Assembly: GCA_964569055.1 (NCBI GenBank)
Contig: CAZMSZ010000097.1
Location: 1-21,527 of the forward strand
Length of the DNA: 21,527 bases
Reading direction: 5' to 3'
Source of the DNA: JAWLGW01 sp964569055
GTDB taxonomy: Bacteria > Planctomycetota > J058
In this document: piece by piece, positions 16,878 through 21,527 of the stretch
Layout of the letters: each line of letters starts with the position of its first letter
Position numbering within the stretch: position 1 is the first letter of the stretch
Translations under genes and position numbers: made by a program
Notes under the pieces: model-generated
The model's input: the letters and a program-made list of their open reading frames with translations, nothing else
Databases searched by the model: none
What the model was told of the DNA's origin: nothing

Positions 16878-18758
16878 CTACTTCGCGGCCTCCACCGTCC
16901 GCGTGGGCTCCACGCGCAGCAGGTGCAGGGCCTGCTCGGCGATCTTGCCGGCGACGGGGGCGGCGACGGTGCCGCCCCACACGCGGCCGGTCTTGCTCTT
17001 CTTCGGGTTGGGAGCCCACACCACGACGGCGAAGGCCAGGCGGGGGCGCTCGGCGGGGGCGTAGCCGCAGAAGGAGGCCACGATCTCGCGCTCGTGGTAG
17101 CGGCCGTCGACGAGGAGCTTGGTGGTGCCGGTCTTGCCCGCGATCGTGTAGCGGTCGGAGCGGGCCCGCTTGGCGGTGCCGCGCTCGGAGTTGACCACGG
17201 CGGTCAGCGCGCGGCGCAGGCCGTCGTCGGTGGTGGCGCGGGAGAGGGGGCGGGCCACCGGCTGGGGGTCGAAGGTGCCGGCCTCGGGGCCGGCGCCGAC
17301 GATCGCCTCGATCAGGCGGGGGCGCATCAGGGTCCCGCCGTTGGCCAGGGCGGCGTAGGCGAGCGCCATCTGGAGCGGGGTCACGGTGACGGCGTAGCCC
17401 TGGGCGATCGAGCCCAGGGTGTTGGGCTCGGGGAGGCGCGCCAGCTGGCGCAGGTCGCCGTTCGACTCGCCCGGCAGGCCGAGCCCGGTCTCGCGGCCCA
17501 GGCCGAAGCCCGCCAGGGCGTGGCGGAGCTGCTCGGGGGACAGGCGCGCCGTGACCTGGTAGGCGCCGGTGTTGGAGGACTCGACCAGCGCCTGCAGCTC
17601 GGTCGCGTGGCCCACGGTGTGGGAGTCGACGATCGGCTTGCGACGACCCGGCACCTTGAGGGTCCGCGGGCAGAGGAGCGCCCGGTCGGGGCCGCCCAGG
17701 CCGAGCTCCCAGGCCGTCCCCAACAGGAGCGGCTTGATCGTCGAGCCGGGCTCGTAGGTGTCGGTGATCGCGCGGTTGCGCAGACCCCGCGCGGCGTCGC
17801 CCTCGCGCGTGTTGGGGTCGAACGTCGGCCACGAGGCGAGCGCGAGCACGTCGCCCGTGGTCACGTCGACCACCACCGCCGCCGCGCCGTCGGGCTCGAA
17901 CGCCTCGGCCACCGCGGCCAGCTCCGCCTCGGCCACGGCTTGCACCGAGCGGTCGAGCGTGAGCAGCGCGTCGCAGCCCTTCTGGGCGGGGACCAGCACC
18001 GCGCCCGGCATGACCAGCTCGCCGTGGCGGTTGTCGAGCCGCACCTCGCGGCGGCCGGGCGTGCCCGTCAGCGCGGCCTCGAGCACGCGCTCGAGCCCGG
18101 TGTTCCAGGTGGGGTCGGCGCCGACCACGCCCAGGACCTGCGCGGCCAGGGCGCCGTAGGGATACGCGCGCACCGGCTCGCGCTCGAGCGAGATCCGAGC
18201 GAGGCGGGTCGCCTCCTGGACCGCGCGCACGCGCACGACGTCGTCGTACGTGAGGCGCCGGCGGCGCAGGTAGAACGCGCGCCCCTGCGCGAGGCGGCGC
18301 GCGACCTGCTCGCGCTCGTGCGCCGTGAGGTCGGGCAGCGCCTGGGTCAGCTTGGCGAGGAACTCCGGGTCCTGCCCGGCGCGCCCCTCCACGAGCAGGC
18401 TGAACCGCTCGACCGAGACCGCCGCCGGCACGCGGCGCACGCCGTCGCGCATCAGGAGGCGGCCGCGCTCCGGCTCGATCGTGCGCAGGCGCACGTGCTG
18501 GCGGTCCGCCGCCTCGGCCCACTTGGCGTGCTCGACCACCTGCAGCACGTACAGGCGATAGGCGAGGGCGCCGTAGACGAGGAGCAGGGTCGAGAGCAGC
18601 AGCCGGGCCCGCAGGCGCGACGCCCGCCCGGGGCGGAGCGGCCGCCGCTCGCTCGGAGCCAGCTCCGCGTGCACCTTGCGGACCGCCGCCATCACGAGCG
18701 CCGCCGCGATCAGGGACCAGCGCCCGAGCGCCCCCAGGGGCGAGCGGGCGGGCCTCAC
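16878..18758 (-). CDS. ftsI: Septal peptidoglycan transpeptidase, class B PBP (FtsI/PBP3-like)
   Basis: 626 aa. Cross-links peptidoglycan at the division site, anchored in the inner membrane with its catalytic domain outside. The active-site motifs are all present: SxxK as Ser339-Thr-Ile-Lys342, SxN as Ser394-Ser-Asn396 and KTGT at 542-545. The dimerisation domain precedes them (ERGRLLMRDG at about residue 100). The GTG at 18758 overlaps the ftsL stop (GTGA). With this start there are two hydrophobic segments, a short one near residues 14-26 and the usual anchor at about 51-72 (LLLSTLLLVYGALAYRLYVLQ). An internal start that removes the first cannot be excluded. The gene is not followed by murE as in a normal dcw cluster but by the ATPase-PIN module. 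Confidence 0.93.
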   Translation of the reverse strand: MRPARSPLGALGRWSLIAAALVMAAVRKVHAELAPSERRPLRPGRASRLRARLLLSTLLLVYGALAYRLYVLQVVEHAKWAEAADRQHVRLRTIEPERGRLLMRDGVRRVPAAVSVERFSLLVEGRAGQDPEFLAKLTQALPDLTAHEREQVARRLAQGRAFYLRRRRLTYDDVVRVRAVQEATRLARISLEREPVRAYPYGALAAQVLGVVGADPTWNTGLERVLEAALTGTPGRREVRLDNRHGELVMPGAVLVPAQKGCDALLTLDRSVQAVAEAELAAVAEAFEPDGAAAVVVDVTTGDVLALASWPTFDPNTREGDAARGLRNRAITDTYEPGSTIKPLLLGTAWELGLGGPDRALLCPRTLKVPGRRKPIVDSHTVGHATELQALVESSNTGAYQVTARLSPEQLRHALAGFGLGRETGLGLPGESNGDLRQLARLPEPNTLGSIAQGYAVTVTPLQMALAYAALANGGTLMRPRLIEAIVGAGPEAGTFDPQPVARPLSRATTDDGLRRALTAVVNSERGTAKRARSDRYTIAGKTGTTKLLVDGRYHEREIVASFCGYAPAERPRLAFAVVVWAPNPKKSKTGRVWGGTVAAPVAGKIAEQALHLLRVEPTRTVEAAK

Positions 18759-19021
18759 CGCGCCGCGCCCGGGCGCTCCGCCCCGCGACCCCGCCCGGCG
18801 CTGACCCCGATCGCGGCCGCCCGCTCCAGCAGCCGCTCGGGCACGACCGCCTGCTCGAACGCCAACCGGGCGGTCTTCTCCTCCTCGGCCAGCCGGGCCC
18901 GCTCGGTCTCGAGCTCGCGCAGGGCGAAGCCGATCCGGGTGCGCTCGGCGTGCTCGGCCACCGTGATCAGGGCCAAGCCCCCGATCACCCCGATCACGAG
19001 CAGGTAGCGCAGCACGCTCAC
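18755..19021 (-). CDS. ftsL: FtsL-like cell-division protein
   Basis: 88 aa, GTG start with GGAGG 6 nt upstream (19028-19032), which fixes the start well. One membrane helix at about residues 4-22 (LRYLLVIGVIGGLALITVA) is followed by a charged heptad-like coiled coil (ALRELETERARLAEEEKTARLAFEQ) and the short hydrophobic end segment typical of FtsL. FtsL proteins are poorly conserved, so identity rests on size, topology and position directly before ftsI with a GTGA overlap. It would form the FtsLB-type complex that activates FtsWI septal synthesis. The usual upstream partner rsmH (mraW) is absent; a divergent PEP synthase lies 140 bp away. Confidence 0.75.
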   Translation of the reverse strand: MSVLRYLLVIGVIGGLALITVAEHAERTRIGFALRELETERARLAEEEKTARLAFEQAVVPERLLERAAAIGVSAGRGRGAERPGAAR

Positions 19022-19150
19022 GGAGAGCCTCCCGCCCTCTCTTCGGTCGGCGGGGGCGGGCGGCTTGAGCCTCGACGCGGGAACGACGGCTCGCGCGCTC
19101 GCCGAGCGGGGGCGCCGGCCCGCGGCGTGCTGGGGCGCGCCCCGACGCAC

Positions 19151-19155
19151 GGAGG
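19151..19155 (+). promoter_or_regulatory. Ribosome binding site of PEP synthase
   Basis: GGAGG lies 6 nt before the ATG at 19162. The 140-bp divergent region 19022-19161 holds no convincing -35/-10 pair on either strand. Confidence 0.65.
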
Positions 19156-19161
19156 TCCTCG

Positions 19162-21527
19162 ATGGCGAGCAAGTGGGTGCGCGGGTTCCGGGAGGTCGGG
19201 GCGGACGACGTGGCCGAGGTCGGCGGAAAGAACGCCTCCCTCGGGGAAATGCTCCGCGAGCTGAGCCGGCTCGGGATCCGCGTCCCCGACGGGTTCGCCA
19301 CCACGGCGGGCGCCTACCGCGCGTTCTTGCGGCACAACGAGCTCGAGGCGCGGATCGCCGAGGCCCTCGGCGACGGCGGGCCCCGCGAGGTCGAGGACCT
19401 CGAGGCGGCCAGCCAGAAGATCCGCGCCATGATCGTGCGCGGCGAGTACCCGCCCGAGCTCGAGGCCGCGCTGCGGGAGGCCTACGCCGCCCTGGGCACG
19501 GGCGAGGACGTGCACGTGGCGGTGCGCTCGTCGGCCACCGCCGAGGACCTGCCCAACGCCAGCTTCGCCGGCCAGCAGGAGTCGTACCTCCACGTGCGCG
19601 GCGAGGAGGAGCTCCTCGACAAGGTGCGCCGCTGCTTCGCCAGCCTGTTCACGGCCCGGGCGATCAGCTACCGCGAGCACATGGGCTTCGCCCACGACGC
19701 GGTCGCGCTGTCGGTCGGCGTGCAGCGCATGGTGCGGGCCGACACCGCGAGCTCGGGCGTGGCGTTCACGCTCGACCCCGAGTCGGGCCATCGCGAGATC
19801 ATCTACATCACCTCCGCCTTCGGCCTGGGCGAGAACATCGTCCAGGGCCGCGTCGAGCCCGACGCGTTCTGGGTCCACAAGCCGACCCTCGCGGCCAACT
19901 ACGACTCCTTGATCCGGCGCCGGCTCGGCAAGAAGGAGCTGCGCCTGGCCTACGACCCCGCCGGCCACCGCCTGGTGAACGCCCCGGTGCCCGAGGTGGA
20001 GCGCTGCCGCCCCTCGCTCGCCGACCGCGAGGTGCTCGAGCTCGCGCGCTGGTGCGCCCAGATCGAGGAGCACTACTCGCGCCGCGCCGGCCGGCCCACC
20101 CCCATGGACATCGAGTGGGCCAAGGACGGGGTCACCGGCCAGCTGTTCATCGTGCAGGCCCGGCCCGAGACGGTGCACAGCCAGCGGACCGGGCCGACCC
20201 TGCGAGTGCACCGCCTGCGCGAGCGCGGCCGGGTGCTGGTGAGCGGGCAGGCCGTCGGCGACGAGGTCGCGAGCGGCAAGGCGCGCGTGATCCGCGACCC
20301 GAGCGAAATGCGCGTGTTCAAGAAGGGCGAGGTCCTGATCACCGAGGCCACCGACCCCGACTGGGAGCCGATCCTCAAGCAGGCGGCCGCGGTCGTGACC
20401 GAGCGGGGCGGGCGCACCTCGCACGCGGCGATCGTGGCGCGCGAGCTGGGGATCCCCGCGATCGTGGGCGCCGCCGACGCCTGCGAGCTCGTCCCGAGCG
20501 GCGAGGAGATCACGGTGGTGTGCGCCGAGGGCGAGACCGGCACCGTCCAGGCCGGCCGCCTCCCCTACGACGTGGAGGAGCTCGACCCGAGCACGCTCGC
20601 GCGGCCCAGGACCAAGATCCTGCTGAACGTGGCCGATCCCGAGCGCGCCCTGGGCCTCTCGCGCCTCCCCTGCGAGGGGGTCGGCCTGGCCCGCATGGAG
20701 TTCGTGTTCGCGAGCTGGGTCAAGGTCCACCCCCTCGCGCTCACCCGCTACGACACGCTCTCCGACTCGGTCAAGCAGGAGGTCGACCGCCTGACCGCGG
20801 GCTACCCGAGCCGCACCGAGTACCTCGTCGACCGCCTGGCCCAGGGGATCGGCACCCTGGCGGCCGCCTTCTACCCGCGCCCCGTGATCCTGCGCTTCTC
20901 CGACTTCAAGACCAACGAGTACGCCCACCTGCTCGGCGGAGCGGACTTCGAGCCCGAGGAGCCCAACCCCATGCTGGGCTGGCGCGGGGCGAGCCGCTAC
21001 TACCACCAGGGCTACAAGGACGGCTTCCTGCTCGAGTGCGCGGCCGTCAAGCGCGTGCGCGAGACGTTCGGCCTGACGAACCTCAAGGTGATGGTCCCGT
21101 TCTGCCGCACGCCCGAGGAGGGGCGCCGCGTGCTCGACGTGATGCGCGAGGGCGGCCTCGAGCCGGGCCAGGACGGTCTCGAGGTGCTGGTCATGGCCGA
21201 GATCCCGGCCAACGTCATCCTGGCCGACGAGTTCGCGCAGGTGTTCGACGGCTTCTCGATCGGCAGCAACGACCTCACCCAACTCGTGCTGGGCGTCGAC
21301 CGCGACTCCGAGCAGGTCGCCCCCCTGTTCGACGAGCGCGACGAGGCGGTCAAGCGCTCGATCGCCACCCTCCTCGAGACCGCCCGCCGCCACGGCAAGA
21401 AGGTCGGGATCTGCGGCCAGGCCCCCTCAGACCACCCCGACTTCGCCGCCTTCCTGGTGGCCCACGGGATCGACTCGATCAGCCTCACCCCCGACGCCGT
21501 GCTGCGCGCCACCCGCGAGGTCCTCGC
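19162..21527 (+). CDS. ppsA: Phosphoenolpyruvate synthase (pyruvate, water dikinase), 3' end cut by window
   Basis: 788 codons are visible and the frame is still open at the window edge; the E. coli enzyme has 792 residues, so only a few C-terminal residues are missing. It makes phosphoenolpyruvate from pyruvate, ATP and water, the first step of gluconeogenesis from pyruvate. Domains in order are an N-terminal ATP-grasp domain (VGGKNASLGEM at about 20; VRSSATAEDLPNASFAGQQ at about 120), a central swivelling domain with the phospho-His in GGRTSHAAIVARELGIPAI (His421), and a C-terminal PEP/pyruvate barrel. The barrel carries EIPAN, SIGSNDLTQL and the catalytic Cys751 in GICGQAPSDH. Both numbers equal those of E. 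coli PpsA, so no indels lie between. It is divergent from ftsL. Confidence 0.96.
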   Translation, partial: MASKWVRGFREVGADDVAEVGGKNASLGEMLRELSRLGIRVPDGFATTAGAYRAFLRHNELEARIAEALGDGGPREVEDLEAASQKIRAMIVRGEYPPELEAALREAYAALGTGEDVHVAVRSSATAEDLPNASFAGQQESYLHVRGEEELLDKVRRCFASLFTARAISYREHMGFAHDAVALSVGVQRMVRADTASSGVAFTLDPESGHREIIYITSAFGLGENIVQGRVEPDAFWVHKPTLAANYDSLIRRRLGKKELRLAYDPAGHRLVNAPVPEVERCRPSLADREVLELARWCAQIEEHYSRRAGRPTPMDIEWAKDGVTGQLFIVQARPETVHSQRTGPTLRVHRLRERGRVLVSGQAVGDEVASGKARVIRDPSEMRVFKKGEVLITEATDPDWEPILKQAAAVVTERGGRTSHAAIVARELGIPAIVGAADACELVPSGEEITVVCAEGETGTVQAGRLPYDVEELDPSTLARPRTKILLNVADPERALGLSRLPCEGVGLARMEFVFASWVKVHPLALTRYDTLSDSVKQEVDRLTAGYPSRTEYLVDRLAQGIGTLAAAFYPRPVILRFSDFKTNEYAHLLGGADFEPEEPNPMLGWRGASRYYHQGYKDGFLLECAAVKRVRETFGLTNLKVMVPFCRTPEEGRRVLDVMREGGLEPGQDGLEVLVMAEIPANVILADEFAQVFDGFSIGSNDLTQLVLGVDRDSEQVAPLFDERDEAVKRSIATLLETARRHGKKVGICGQAPSDHPDFAAFLVAHGIDSISLTPDAVLRATREVL

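Noticed and set aside
19022..19161. Divergent promoters between ftsL and ppsA
   Set aside because: TTGAGC at 19064 resembles a -35, but no -10-like hexamer lies at proper distance; not supportable.

Overview
This window is a very GC-rich bacterial scaffold with one run of 100 Ns at 8881-8980. It carries an FtsL/FtsI pair, an outer-membrane-type lipoprotein signal, a eukaryote-type Ser/Thr kinase with a TPR-like tail, a rhomboid with TPR-like repeats and a GldA/GldFG/DUF4340 transporter operon. That mix suggests a large-genome Gram-negative lineage such as Planctomycetota or Myxococcota. This placement is inference; there is no rRNA or marker gene here to settle it. No tRNA, rRNA, CRISPR array or recognisable insertion sequence was seen.

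Layout. (1) 118-5261, plus strand: a tight three-gene run of LTD-type lipoprotein, zinc-knuckle protein and membrane Ser/Thr kinase, with 16-bp gaps. (2) 5265-6626, minus: a rhomboid protease with a TPR-like tail, convergent with the kinase and only 3 bp away. (3) 6847-8879, plus: two GAPDH-family genes in tandem. The second is canonical; the first keeps the catalytic Cys/His but has lost key phosphate-site residues. The scaffold gap follows. (4) 8985-14302, minus: a four-gene overlapping operon of ABC ATPase, fused ABC-2 permease/GldG protein, DUF4340 protein and YdcF/DUF218 protein. (5) 14303-14512: an intergenic block with a striking 23-bp inverted repeat and a smaller dyad. (6) 14513-16838, minus: three overlapping genes (ABC/AAA_21-type ATPase, unrecognised 165-aa protein, large PIN-like nuclease) of visibly lower GC than their surroundings. 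(7) 16878-19021, minus: ftsL-ftsI. (8) 19162 to the end, plus: phosphoenolpyruvate synthase, complete but for its last few residues.

How the parts work together. The ATPase/165-aa/PIN trio is the best candidate for an undescribed system. It combines a SMC/OLD-like ATPase with a putative RNase in a translationally coupled operon, sits as a compositional island between housekeeping genes, and has an inverted-repeat element beside it. A phage-defence or toxin-type module is the natural hypothesis but is not proven by the sequence. The GAPDH pair and PEP synthase point to glycolysis/gluconeogenesis. The GldA/FG/DUF4340 operon is an envelope ABC system. FtsL/FtsI make septal peptidoglycan but are not followed by the usual mur genes.
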